Source: JAAYHV01 sp035268985 (GTDB lineage: Bacteria > Bacillota > Clostridia > Peptostreptococcales > Anaerovoracaceae). Taken from it: a DNA stretch of 47,072 nucleotides. The first letter of the stretch is position 1. Each line of letters opens with the position of its first letter. Below, in pieces: positions 24,037 through 32,917 of the stretch. The translations under genes were made by a program, and so were the position numbers. The notes beneath the pieces were generated by a model that worked only from the letters and a program-made list of their open reading frames with translations, did not search any database and was not told the DNA's origin. The stretch spans positions 1 to 47,072 of the forward strand of contig DATFJV010000091.1 of the NCBI GenBank assembly GCA_035268985.1. The letters run 5' to 3'.

Positions 24037-24921
24037 ATGAAAAATAAAAAAAAATTGGGAGATCGGAAGGATGGCGTTTGGCTTAAAGATGCTGATGCCA
24101 TGCATACTATTATGCCTTTTGTGTTTCCTCATAGATGTGATAATGAAGCATTTATAAGCGAAAAAATAGATTTAACTAAAATTAATGAGTATTTAAAAAA
24201 AAAGAATGCAGATAATCAAGAATATAAATATTCTTTATTTCAAGTGATAGTTATGGCGACTATGAAAACAGTTATGATGAGACCCAAGTTGAATAGGTTT
24301 ATAACTGGAAAGCGTATTTATTTGAGGAATGATTACTCTGCAGCTTTTATTGTTAAAAAGGCTTTTTCTGATAATGGTGAAGAAGCAATTGCTGTAATTG
24401 ATTTTGAAGATGATTCAAATATTGATTGGTTTAACAAAAAACTTCATGACGTGGTGCAAAGTACAAGAAAAACCAATAATAAGGATAGTGCAACAGATAC
24501 AATGGAATTTTTTAAAAAGCTTCCGCGATTCCTAATATCATTAGTTATTAAAATAATTAATATTTTAAATTATTATGGAAAGGTGCCTGGTTTTATCACT
24601 AAAGGAGACTTAAGTTATGCTACTTGTATTTTTTCGAACCTAGGTTCCATAGGATTAAAAGCGGGGTATCACCATTTATATAATTGGGGAACCAATTCAA
24701 TATTTGTGGTAATTGGGGAAAAGAAAACTTCAAGGTATATTGATAAAGAGGGCAATTTTAAAGAACATGAAACTTTAGAAATGGGATTTACAATAGATGA
24801 AAGATTGGCTGATGGATATTATTATTCTAAGTCGTTTAAATTATTAAGATATTTATTACAGCATCCGGAAGAACTTGAGAAACCAATAATAGGAGAAGTT
24901 AGTGATGTGTGGAATAACTGA
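24037..24921 (+). CDS. E2-like (CAT-fold) acyltransferase domain protein lacking the catalytic His
   Basis: 294 residues resembling the catalytic domain of 2-oxoacid dehydrogenase acyltransferases and chloramphenicol acetyltransferase: FISEKIDLTKINEYLKKK, then FQVIVMATMKTVMMRPKLNRFI, and near the C-terminus MGFTIDERLADGYYYSKSF. True E2 enzymes have DHRxxDG at this point; here the His is Glu (DERLADG), so ordinary acyl transfer to CoA or a lipoyl arm is unlikely. It has no lipoyl or peripheral-subunit domain. It overlaps the acyl-CoA synthetase gene and may bind or hold its acyl product. Confidence 0.8.
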   Translation: MKNKKKLGDRKDGVWLKDADAMHTIMPFVFPHRCDNEAFISEKIDLTKINEYLKKKNADNQEYKYSLFQVIVMATMKTVMMRPKLNRFITGKRIYLRNDYSAAFIVKKAFSDNGEEAIAVIDFEDDSNIDWFNKKLHDVVQSTRKTNNKDSATDTMEFFKKLPRFLISLVIKIINILNYYGKVPGFITKGDLSYATCIFSNLGSIGLKAGYHHLYNWGTNSIFVVIGEKKTSRYIDKEGNFKEHETLEMGFTIDERLADGYYYSKSFKLLRYLLQHPEELEKPIIGEVSDVWNN

Positions 24922-26695
24922 TAAAGATTATAACTTATATGATAATTTTAAAGTTAATTTCCCTGATGAAGAAACAAGGAAAGATAGAGGAGTAAAAACA
25001 CCTTGGCTAAGTAGTATGGGAGAGATACCATTTCATTTGAATTACCATAAAGGTACTATGTATGATGTCCTTGAAGAAAACGCTTCTAAATATCCAACAT
25101 TTATTGCTTATGAATTTATGGGGACAAAGGTTACATATAAGCATTTAGTTAAAGAGATAAATGAGTGTGCAAGAGGATTAAAGGCAATAGGAGTAGAACC
25201 TGGGGAAAAGGTTACTATTTGTATGCCCAATTCACCTCAAGCGGTTATTATGTTTTATGCAATAAACTTAATAGGTGCTATAGCTAACATGGTACATCCT
25301 TTAAGTGCTGAGGCTGAACTTGAAGACTATTTAATGAGTTCGGGTAGTGTTGTATGTTTTACCTTAGATATAGCCTATGGTAAATTCGAAAATATTAGAA
25401 ACAGAGTACCACTAAGAACACTTATTTTAACAAGCATAAAAGATGCTTTAAGTCCAATTAAAAAGAAGGGCTATTATTTAACCCAAGGTAGAAATATTAA
25501 AAAGGTACCTAAAGATGCCGTCATAACTTGGTGGAACAGCTTTATTTTAATGGGTAAAAAATATAAAGGGGATTATAAAGTATCAAGAGACAAAGATTCT
25601 CCTGCGGTAATGCTTTATAGTGGAGGAACTACTGGTACATCTAAAGCTATAGTCCTATCAAACTATAATTTTAATGCTTTAGCTAAGCAGATGATTGCAG
25701 CAAATCCAATATTAAAACCAGGGGATAAAATGTTATCTATAATGCCTATGTTTCATGGTTTTGGTCTTGGTGTAAATATTCATACTATGCTCATGCTTGG
25801 TGGTCAGTGCATACTTATACCGAGGTTTAATCCTGAAAGTTATGCTAAATTAATAAAGAAATACAGGCCTAATTTGATTGCAGGTGTTCCCACCTTATAT
25901 GAAGCATTGATTAGAATTAAAGCCCTTAATAACATGGATTTAAGTTGTTTTAAGGCTGTTGTTTCAGGAGGAGATACATTAAGCCCGAATTTAAAATATA
26001 GGGTGGATGATTTTCTTAAGAAGCATAATTCAACTGTGCAAATCAGGGAAGGTTATGGAACCACTGAATGTGTTACTGGATCATGCCTTACGCCTCTAGG
26101 AAAATACAAAGAGGGAAGCATTGGTATTCCACTTCCAGATATGTATTATAAAATTTGCAAAGTGGGAACAAACGATGAATCTTTGTATGGAGAAGAAGGT
26201 GAGATTTGTTTGACTGGTCCAACACTTATGTTGGGGTACTATAAAAATCAAGAGGAGACTAAAAATGCTCTTCATGAACATAAAGATGGTTATACTTGGC
26301 TTCATACGGGTGATCTTGGATATATGGATCAAGAAGGTTATGTATACTTCAAGCAAAGAATAAAAAGAATGATAATTACTAGTGGGTACAATGTTTACCC
26401 AACACAAATAGAAGAGATATTAGATGCCCATGATTCGGTTCATATGTCATGCGTGATAGGTATACCGGATGAAATAAAGGTAAAAAAGGTTGCAGCATAT
26501 ATTGTGCTTGTAACAGGGGTCAAACCTAGTGAAGAATTAAAAGTAGATATCTTGGAACATTGCAAGAAACGTATTGCCAAATATGCATGGCCAAGAACAA
26601 TAGAATTTAGAAATGATTTACCAAAAACTTTAGTAGGCAAGGTTGCTTATAGACAGTTGGAGGAAGAGGTAATAAATGGAATAGAGAAGGCATAG
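24905..26695 (+). CDS. AMP-forming acyl-CoA synthetase-like ligase
   Basis: 596 residues from ATG 24905 (AGGAG nine bases upstream; a GTG at 24902 is also in frame). The ANL-family motifs are complete: A3 MLYSGGTTGTSKAI, A5 YGTTECVT, A7 LHTGDLGYMDQEGY, A8 RIKRMIITSGYNVYP and the C-terminal catalytic Lys region KTLVGKVAYRQLEEE. It should activate a carboxylic acid as acyl-AMP and transfer it to CoA or another thiol. The substrate is unclear; the family layout resembles medium/long-chain fatty-acid ligases. It overlaps the acyltransferase-like gene by 17 bases, which argues that they work together. Confidence 0.9.
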   Translation: MCGITDKDYNLYDNFKVNFPDEETRKDRGVKTPWLSSMGEIPFHLNYHKGTMYDVLEENASKYPTFIAYEFMGTKVTYKHLVKEINECARGLKAIGVEPGEKVTICMPNSPQAVIMFYAINLIGAIANMVHPLSAEAELEDYLMSSGSVVCFTLDIAYGKFENIRNRVPLRTLILTSIKDALSPIKKKGYYLTQGRNIKKVPKDAVITWWNSFILMGKKYKGDYKVSRDKDSPAVMLYSGGTTGTSKAIVLSNYNFNALAKQMIAANPILKPGDKMLSIMPMFHGFGLGVNIHTMLMLGGQCILIPRFNPESYAKLIKKYRPNLIAGVPTLYEALIRIKALNNMDLSCFKAVVSGGDTLSPNLKYRVDDFLKKHNSTVQIREGYGTTECVTGSCLTPLGKYKEGSIGIPLPDMYYKICKVGTNDESLYGEEGEICLTGPTLMLGYYKNQEETKNALHEHKDGYTWLHTGDLGYMDQEGYVYFKQRIKRMIITSGYNVYPTQIEEILDAHDSVHMSCVIGIPDEIKVKKVAAYIVLVTGVKPSEELKVDILEHCKKRIAKYAWPRTIEFRNDLPKTLVGKVAYRQLEEEVINGIEKA

Positions 26696-26705
26696 CCTTC
26701 TCTAT
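26681..26705. terminator. Hairpin between convergent genes at the end of the ligase gene
   Basis: ATAGAGAAGGC and GCCTTCTCTAT form a perfect 11-bp stem with a three-base ATA loop. The stem includes both stop codons of the convergent genes. No T run follows on either strand, so it may block read-through or stabilise ends rather than act as a full terminator. Confidence 0.55.
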
Positions 26706-27721
26706 ATTATATGTATGTTCTCTAATAATTCTTTTTCCATTGCTTTTCTGTGATGTAAGGAATTAATGCCAGGCTGTCCTCCGGTATGTAGAAAGATGAT
26801 TTTACTTCCCTTTTTTATATCTCCATTGTTAACCATATCAATTAATCCTGCAAAAGCTTTGCCTGTATAACATGGGTCTAGAATAATCGCTTCTTTTTTA
26901 GCCATATAGTATATGGCATTTCTAACATCTTCATCTAGATTGTTGTATGCGCCTTTATCATATTTTGTTATGATGTTAAATTCAGGGTTTGTACTTATTC
27001 CATAAAATTCATTTATTCTATTCAAATAATCCTTTGCATAAATATTTATATCCATGGGATAAGGCATAATAGATATGCCTACTAAACCCAATTTTGAATT
27101 TTCATTATTAAGACCCACAGCAAGCCCCATATATGTTCCCATACTACCTATTGTAGAAACCACTAAGGCATCTTCAATAGCCATATCTTTAGCTTGTTTT
27201 GTGAGTTCCATTGAGCATTCATAGTAACCAAGGGCACCTAGTTCATTGGAACCTCCCAGGGGTATGAAATACACTTTTTCTCCTTGGGATTCATATTTTT
27301 CAATTACTTCTTCGCCGCAAAGTTTAAATCTTTCATTGCTAGAATGAATTCCATCCTTTGGCTTAAAATATATTGGGCAGTTCATAATACCATCTAATAA
27401 AAGGTTAGAAGAAATTTCGCCAGGATAATCATCTGAGGTTACAATTGCGCATTTTAGTCCTAGTTTTGTTGCAACTGCTGCAGTAAGTCTTCCATGGTTA
27501 GTTTGTGCACCCCCTTCAGTTACCAGCATTGTTGAGCCGCGGTTTATTGCATCATTTACTAAGTATTCTAATTTTCTGAGTTTATTACCACCCATACCTA
27601 TATGGGTCATATCATCCCTTTTTATGTATAAGTCTATTCCTAAATCCTTAGATATGTTTGATAAATGATCCAGTGGAGTGGGTAAGTGCAATAACGAAAG
27701 CTTATTTCTTCCTAAAATCAT
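26702..27721 (-). CDS. PLP-dependent D-cysteine desulfhydrase / ACC deaminase family protein
   Basis: 339 residues of the fold-type II PLP family. KRDDMTHIGMGGNKLRKLEYL carries the PLP Lys, followed by EGGAQTNHGRLTAAVATKLGL, the SxGTxxG-like STIGSMGTYMGLAVGL phosphate loop and a C-terminal FLHTGGQPG. These fit D-cysteine desulfhydrase (D-Cys to pyruvate, sulfide and ammonia) or 1-aminocyclopropane-1-carboxylate deaminase; the first is commoner in anaerobic bacteria. It is the last gene of the minus-strand operon, 12 bases after gap. Confidence 0.88.
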   Translation of the reverse strand: MILGRNKLSLLHLPTPLDHLSNISKDLGIDLYIKRDDMTHIGMGGNKLRKLEYLVNDAINRGSTMLVTEGGAQTNHGRLTAAVATKLGLKCAIVTSDDYPGEISSNLLLDGIMNCPIYFKPKDGIHSSNERFKLCGEEVIEKYESQGEKVYFIPLGGSNELGALGYYECSMELTKQAKDMAIEDALVVSTIGSMGTYMGLAVGLNNENSKLGLVGISIMPYPMDINIYAKDYLNRINEFYGISTNPEFNIITKYDKGAYNNLDEDVRNAIYYMAKKEAIILDPCYTGKAFAGLIDMVNNGDIKKGSKIIFLHTGGQPGINSLHHRKAMEKELLENIHII

Positions 27722-27733
27722 TTTAACACTTCC

Positions 27734-28750
27734 TTAGATTAATTTGCCTAAACATTTTAAAGTTCTAACTAGTTGGGATGTATAGCTCATTTCGTTGTCA
27801 TACCAAGATACTACTCTTACTTCGAATATATGAGTTCCACATTGTTGTGCCAATGTTTGAGTTGAGTCAAACAGTGAACCATAATGCATTCCTATAACAT
27901 CACTGGAAACTATTTCTTCATCTGTGTAACCGAAGGATTGGTCAGCGGCTTTTTTCATTGCTTCATTAATACCTTCCACAGATACTGAATCGGTCATATC
28001 TTTAAGAGTTGCATCTAAGATTGTGATTGAACCTGAAGCAACCGGGACTCTTTGAGCAGAACCTATTAATTTACCATCTAGTTCAGGTATTACTAAACCA
28101 ATGGCTTTGGCTGCGCCTGTTGTAGTAGGCACGATGTTAATTGCTGCTGCTCTAGACCTTCTAAATGCATTTTTCTTTTGAGGAGCATCTAAAAGCATTT
28201 GATTACTGGTGTATGCATGTATTGTAGTCATAAAACCAGTCCTAAGTTCTCTATATTCACTTAAAACTTTAGCCATGGGTGCCAAACAATTTGTTGTGCA
28301 TGATGCTCCACTAATAATGTTGTCATTTTCTGTTAATTTTTCGTGGTTTACCCCATAAACGATAGTAGGAAGATCGTTTCCAGCAGGAGCTGATATTAAT
28401 ACTTTTTTAGCACCTGCATCTATATGTGCTTGGGACTTTGCTTTACTAGTATAAAAACCGGTACATTCCAAAACTACATCCACATCTAATTCTTTCCATG
28501 GGAGGTTGCTAGCATCCGGTTCGCTGCATATCCTAATGGATTTATCATCTACAATTAGATTATTTCCGTCATTTTTAATGGTATGGTCTTCAAAGCTACC
28601 TTGAACACTATCATATTTCAATAGATATGCAAGCATTTCAGGTGTTGATAAGTCATTTATTGCTACTATTTCAAATTGTTCATCTGATAGTATTTGTCTA
28701 AGGGTAAGCCTCCCAATTCTTCCGAATCCGTTAATTGCTAATTTAATCAT
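27734..28750 (-). CDS. gap: Type I glyceraldehyde-3-phosphate dehydrogenase
   Basis: 338 residues from ATG 28750 (GGAGG eight bases upstream; a GTG at 28765 overlaps the ribosome binding site). NAD-binding GFGRIGR and AINDL are followed by the active-site SGASCTTNCLAP with the catalytic Cys, the HAYTSNQ His, and RRSRAAAINIVPTTTGAAKA. It oxidises glyceraldehyde-3-phosphate in glycolysis. Unusually it is not next to pgk or tpi but sits between a radical SAM gene and a D-cysteine desulfhydrase-like gene. Confidence 0.96.
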   Translation of the reverse strand: MIKLAINGFGRIGRLTLRQILSDEQFEIVAINDLSTPEMLAYLLKYDSVQGSFEDHTIKNDGNNLIVDDKSIRICSEPDASNLPWKELDVDVVLECTGFYTSKAKSQAHIDAGAKKVLISAPAGNDLPTIVYGVNHEKLTENDNIISGASCTTNCLAPMAKVLSEYRELRTGFMTTIHAYTSNQMLLDAPQKKNAFRRSRAAAINIVPTTTGAAKAIGLVIPELDGKLIGSAQRVPVASGSITILDATLKDMTDSVSVEGINEAMKKAADQSFGYTDEEIVSSDVIGMHYGSLFDSTQTLAQQCGTHIFEVRVVSWYDNEMSYTSQLVRTLKCLGKLI

Positions 28751-28770
28751 AATAGTTTCCTCCACTTGTG

Positions 28771-29811
28771 CTATATATTTAATCTATTAATAAAATACTC
28801 TTTATTATCAAGTTTCTCGTTTACAGAGAAATAAATATTCATAGTAGGATATTTTGCTTCTAACCTCAACTTATTTCTCTTACAGTTACCTATTGCATTT
28901 GATATTGAATTGCTGTTTGATTGAATTTCAACATCAATTAAATCGCTTTCTTCATTTTCTAGTATTTCTTCAATTTTTGATATGAATCTGTCATATGCGA
29001 TATCGCCTTCTACTAATTGCCTAAAAGCTGGGTGGAAGGTTTTTCCAATAATATCCCCTTCATCATTTATTATATCGCTACTTTTAAGTCCTACTCTAAT
29101 TATATTTATTCCGGCTTCGTCAATTATTTTGTACATTTCCTTTGTTCTTAATATGGATTCTTCGAGGGAAATAGGCGAAAATATCCCTTTTAAATAATCA
29201 TCATAAAGCTTAGTGCTCTTTATTACAACTAAAGGGTATAACCTAACAATATCCGGATTGATTTTGACTGTTTCCATAGCTGAATGTTTACAAATATCAA
29301 GATTGTCTTTTGGAAGACCTATCATTAATTGTATTCCAAGCTCAAAACCGTATTCTTTAATCATTTCACATGACTTATAAACTATATCTTTTTCGTATCC
29401 TCGATTAGCTTCTTCTAAAACGTTATTATCAAAGGATTGAACACCTAATTCTATTACATCAACCCCATAATGTGATAAATTATCTAATATTTTTTTGTTA
29501 ATATAATCGGGTCTGGTTGATAAATGAAGTTTTTGTACAAGGCCTTTATCTTTATAGTTTTTCGCGGTTTCTAAAAACTCACACTGTCTTATAAATGGAA
29601 TTCCAGTAAAACTGCCGCCAAAAAATGCTATTTCAATTGTATCTAGATTCATATTCGATAAGGTTGATAGCCATTCATCTATTGTGTTTTTAACATCTTC
29701 CATGCTTATTGGGTTTCCATGGGCAGTTATTTTTCCTTGATTACAAAACGAGCAATCAAATGGGCAACCTTCATGGGGCACAAATATTGGTATGATTGCA
29801 TGTTTTTTCAA
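28771..29811 (-). CDS. Elp3/YhcC-like radical SAM protein
   Basis: 346 residues. The radical SAM cluster motif is CPFDCSFC (CxxxCxxC) at about residues 17-24, preceded by PIFVPHEG and followed by FFGGSFTGI and LSTRPDYI. The pattern matches the Elp3-like branch of the superfamily found in Clostridia as a stand-alone protein, often near rnc or smc. It lacks the acetyltransferase domain of Elp3, so tRNA modification is possible but unproven. Its start overlaps the stop of the upstream gene (ATGA). Confidence 0.85.
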   Translation of the reverse strand: MKKHAIIPIFVPHEGCPFDCSFCNQGKITAHGNPISMEDVKNTIDEWLSTLSNMNLDTIEIAFFGGSFTGIPFIRQCEFLETAKNYKDKGLVQKLHLSTRPDYINKKILDNLSHYGVDVIELGVQSFDNNVLEEANRGYEKDIVYKSCEMIKEYGFELGIQLMIGLPKDNLDICKHSAMETVKINPDIVRLYPLVVIKSTKLYDDYLKGIFSPISLEESILRTKEMYKIIDEAGINIIRVGLKSSDIINDEGDIIGKTFHPAFRQLVEGDIAYDRFISKIEEILENEESDLIDVEIQSNSNSISNAIGNCKRNKLRLEAKYPTMNIYFSVNEKLDNKEYFINRLNI

Positions 29812-30527
29812 TTAACTCTTCCCTCCTCAATGATTGTCCCTATATCCATTAAATCATGACCTTTAAACCATACGCATCTTAAGCCCTTGGATTCAATATA
29901 TGCTTTTATTTTTAAATGGTCAGGATGCATTTGCAAATCTCCATTAAAGATTATTTCGTTACCAATCCTACCGCTAGTTCCTCCCAAAAAACCTAGATTT
30001 AGCCCAGGCAGCTTTATGTAACCTGGCTTTATCTGAAGCACTCCTGGAGCTTCAGGAAAATACTCTGTATATATCTTTTTGGTAATACCTCTATCATAGG
30101 TAATGATGCTATCTTCATTTACAATAACAATGCTACATTTAGAATAGCCTTGTGGTATATCTATTAGGTGTTGTTGAAGTTTTTTAGCAGCGGATAGAAC
30201 CTTTTCATCTGTATATCTCAGGCAGTGAATAAAATACTTACCTGTTGATGCAGCATTAAAAATCACATCATTAGGATATTTTTTATCTAGTTTTAGATCA
30301 AATCCTCCCTCTGGGGCCTTGGTTCCCATTAGAAGTTTAAATTCATCTGAATAAATAATTGGAGAATCTGATTTGCAACCCATTTTGCACATAAACATAT
30401 CAGGGTGTGAGGATATTGACCTTAATACAAAATTATTTTCAGGCAGTTGTATTATCCTATGACCCTTGTCTTTGATATACTTTTTTACGCAATTGTGAGC
30501 GTGTTCAGAAATGTATATAATTGACAT
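29808..30527 (-). CDS. DUF6873-like GME-fold protein of unknown function
   Basis: 239 residues, soluble. The sequence reads as a member of the family I recall as DUF6873, proposed to have the guanidino-modifying-enzyme fold. Notable segments are FMCKMGCKSDSPIIYSDEFKLLMG, VIFNAASTGKYFIHCLRYTD and PGLNLGFLGGTSGRIGNEIIFNGDLQMHPDH. I see no clear catalytic Cys-His pair of the arginine deiminase type. It heads the minus-strand operon. The family assignment is from memory and moderately certain. Confidence 0.65.
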   Translation of the reverse strand: MSIIYISEHAHNCVKKYIKDKGHRIIQLPENNFVLRSISSHPDMFMCKMGCKSDSPIIYSDEFKLLMGTKAPEGGFDLKLDKKYPNDVIFNAASTGKYFIHCLRYTDEKVLSAAKKLQQHLIDIPQGYSKCSIVIVNEDSIITYDRGITKKIYTEYFPEAPGVLQIKPGYIKLPGLNLGFLGGTSGRIGNEIIFNGDLQMHPDHLKIKAYIESKGLRCVWFKGHDLMDIGTIIEEGRVN

Positions 30528-30553
30528 AATATTCTCCTAAAATATATTAATTA

Positions 30554-30582
30554 ATTATATCATTTATTGGATTATTTAACAA
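30554..30582 (-). promoter_or_regulatory. Promoter of the minus-strand DUF6873-radical SAM-gap-desulfhydrase operon
   Basis: On the minus strand, TTGTTA (30582-30577), a 17-bp spacer and a perfect TATAAT (30559-30554). All four genes downstream are closely spaced without an obvious internal terminator. Confidence 0.65.
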
Positions 30583-30594
30583 TTAAATTTGTAT

Positions 30595-30627
30595 AAATAA
30601 AAAACGATGGGAGACACACCATCGTTT
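30595..30627 (-). terminator. Intrinsic terminator of rpsT
   Basis: On the minus strand AAACGATGG and CCATCGTTT form a 9-bp stem with an 8-base loop, followed by TTTTTATTTAT. It separates rpsT from the next minus-strand promoter. Confidence 0.85.
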
Positions 30628-30676
30628 GTGGATTCTTTGTGTATTTAACTGATACACTGTGGGGACGAGTGAGATT

Positions 30677-30949
30677 TTATTGTGCTGCTTTTACAGCGTT
30701 GAATCTTTGAGTTAATTTAGAAACTTTTCTAGAAGCCGTGTTTTTATGCATTGCACCTTTTGCTGCAGCTTGGTCAATCTTCTTTTCAAGAAGATGAAGC
30801 TTTTCTCCAGCTAAATCAATGTCATCATTAAGTAATGCTGCATCAAAATCTTTGATTAGATCTTTAATACGTACATTTACTCTTTTGTTTCTAGCAGTTT
30901 TTTTGTTTATTACTCCGATTCTTTTCTTTGCGGATTTAATATTAGCCAT
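30677..30949 (-). CDS. rpsT: 30S ribosomal protein S20
   Basis: 90 residues from ATG 30949 (GGGGTG upstream). It begins MANIKSAKKRIGVINKKTARNKRVNVRIK and ends HKNTASRKVSKLTQRFNAVKAA, the standard S20 pattern of a basic three-helix bundle with length as expected. It binds 16S rRNA. It is transcribed divergently from lepA, a common gene order in Firmicutes. Confidence 0.97.
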   Translation of the reverse strand: MANIKSAKKRIGVINKKTARNKRVNVRIKDLIKDFDAALLNDDIDLAGEKLHLLEKKIDQAAAKGAMHKNTASRKVSKLTQRFNAVKAAQ

Positions 30950-30998
30950 TAATTTCACCCCACTTTAATATATTTTTTAGCATCAATTCGCAAAAAGC

Positions 30999-31027
30999 AT
31001 TATATATCATTTGCGTAGTTATTGCAA
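30999..31027 (-). promoter_or_regulatory. Promoter of rpsT
   Basis: On the minus strand, TTGCAA (31027-31022), a 17-bp spacer and TATAAT (31004-30999). The leader to the rpsT start codon is about 45 bases. Confidence 0.6.
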
Positions 31028-31045
31028 GAGTTTTGTTAATTAATA

Positions 31046-31074
31046 TTGAAATAGTTGCTCATTTAGTATAGAAT
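31046..31074 (+). promoter_or_regulatory. Promoter of lepA-hemW
   Basis: TTGAAA (31046-31051), a 17-bp spacer and TAGAAT (31069-31074). Transcription would start near 31081, about 20 bases before the lepA ATG. Confidence 0.65.
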
Positions 31075-31101
31075 ATATTGACTGAACTATTGGGAGGGAA
31101 A

Positions 31102-32910
31102 ATGGATTACTTAAAATACATTAGAAATTTTAGTATAATTGCTCACATTGACCATGGTAAATCAACCTTGGCGGACAGACTTATTGAAAATACAGGTCTT
31201 GTTAGTCATAGGGATATGAAAGAGCAACTTTTAGATAATATGGATCTTGAGAGAGAAAGGGGAATAACGATAAAACTCCAAACTATTAGACTTGTATATC
31301 AAGCCAAGGATGGAAAGGAGTATATTTTTAATTTGATAGATACGCCAGGTCATGTAGATTTTAACTATGAAGTATCTAGAAGTTTGGCGGCTTGCGAAGG
31401 AGCAGTTTTAGTAGTTGATGCGTCACAAGGCGTTGAAGCACAAACTTTGGCTAATGTTTATTTAGCATTGGATGAAAATTTAGAAATACTGCCCGTTTTA
31501 AACAAAATAGATTTGCCAAGTTCAAGACCTGAAGAAATATGCGAAGAAATAGAAGAAATGATTGGTATTGATACTGAAGGAGCCCCTTTAGTTTCTGCTA
31601 AGGTTGGAACAGGTATAGATGATTTGTTAGAAAAAATTATTGAGGCTTTTCCAGCGCCACAAGGTGACCCGGATGAAAAGCTGAAAGCACTTATTTTTGA
31701 TTCTATTTATGATAACTACAAAGGGGTTGTTATTTATACTAGGGTATTTAACGGTAAAGTTAAAAAAGGCGATATTATTAAACTAATGAACAAAGGGCAA
31801 ACTTATGAAGTAACAGAGGTCGGCGTATGCGTACCAAGCACAATACCAGTAAGTGAATTAAAAGCTGGAGAAGTAGGTTATATTTGTGGAAGTATAAAAA
31901 AGGTTGCTGATGCTAGAGTAGGTGATACAATAACATTGGCAAAAAATCCTACAGAAAAACCTTTGAAAGGTTACAAAAAGGCCCAATCGATGGTTTTTTG
32001 TGGTATCTATCCCGCAGAAGGAGAAAAGTATGAAAATGTAAGGGATGCTCTTGAGAAATTGCAAGTGAATGATGCTGCATTTAATTTTGAAACCGAGACT
32101 TCAACTGCACTTGGGTTTGGATTCAGATGTGGATTTCTTGGACTTCTTCACATGGAAATTATAGTTGAAAGGCTGGAAAGAGAATTTAATTTAGGGGTAA
32201 TTACCACCTCTCCCAGTGTAATATATAAGGTTATATTGAATGATGGCCAAGAAGTTATGATACAGAATCCTACAAATTTACCAAATGCATTGGAGATACA
32301 ACACATTGAGGAACCTCTTGTTAAAGCAGATATAATGATACCTAAGGACTATGTTGGTAGTATTATGGAGCTTTGTCAAGACAGAAGAGGAACACTTAAA
32401 CATATGGAATATATAACTGAAACGAGAGTACAATTGCATTATGAAATGCCTCTTAATGAAGTTATTTATGATTTCTTTGATGCTCTAAAATCAAAAACTA
32501 GGGGATATGGCTCATTGGATTATGAGTTTGTTAGATACGAAAAATCCAATGTAATAAAGATGGATGTATTGTTAAACAAGGAATTAGTTGATGCTTTTAG
32601 TATGATAGTTCATGAATCAAAGGCATATCAAAGGGGTAAATTTGTATGTGAAAAACTAAAAGAAGTTATTCCGATGCATCAATTTGAGGTTCCCATTCAA
32701 GCGGCAATTGGTCAAAAGATAATAGCTAGAGAAACAGTTAGAGCATATAGAAAAGATGTTATTGCCAAGTGCTATGGTGGTGACATATCCAGAAAGAAAA
32801 AATTGCTAGAAAAACAAAAAGAAGGTAAAAAGAAAATGCGTCAATGCGGTAAGGTGGAAGTGCCCCAAGAGGCATTTACAGCGGTTTTAAAATTTGACGA
32901 TGATAAATAG
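31102..32910 (+). CDS. lepA: Elongation factor 4 (LepA)
   Basis: 602 residues from ATG 31102 (GGGAGGG upstream; an in-frame TTG at 31078 is before the transcription start). GTPase motifs: G1 IAHIDHGKSTLADR, G3 DTPGHVDF, G4 NKID. The LepA-specific C-terminal domain ends in SRKKKLLEKQKEGKKKMRQCGKVEVPQEAF. It is a ribosome-bound translational GTPase that back-translocates or remodels stalled ribosomes. hemW follows after seven bases. Confidence 0.97.
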   Translation: MDYLKYIRNFSIIAHIDHGKSTLADRLIENTGLVSHRDMKEQLLDNMDLERERGITIKLQTIRLVYQAKDGKEYIFNLIDTPGHVDFNYEVSRSLAACEGAVLVVDASQGVEAQTLANVYLALDENLEILPVLNKIDLPSSRPEEICEEIEEMIGIDTEGAPLVSAKVGTGIDDLLEKIIEAFPAPQGDPDEKLKALIFDSIYDNYKGVVIYTRVFNGKVKKGDIIKLMNKGQTYEVTEVGVCVPSTIPVSELKAGEVGYICGSIKKVADARVGDTITLAKNPTEKPLKGYKKAQSMVFCGIYPAEGEKYENVRDALEKLQVNDAAFNFETETSTALGFGFRCGFLGLLHMEIIVERLEREFNLGVITTSPSVIYKVILNDGQEVMIQNPTNLPNALEIQHIEEPLVKADIMIPKDYVGSIMELCQDRRGTLKHMEYITETRVQLHYEMPLNEVIYDFFDALKSKTRGYGSLDYEFVRYEKSNVIKMDVLLNKELVDAFSMIVHESKAYQRGKFVCEKLKEVIPMHQFEVPIQAAIGQKIIARETVRAYRKDVIAKCYGGDISRKKKLLEKQKEGKKKMRQCGKVEVPQEAFTAVLKFDDDK

Positions 32911-32917
32911 GTGAATC

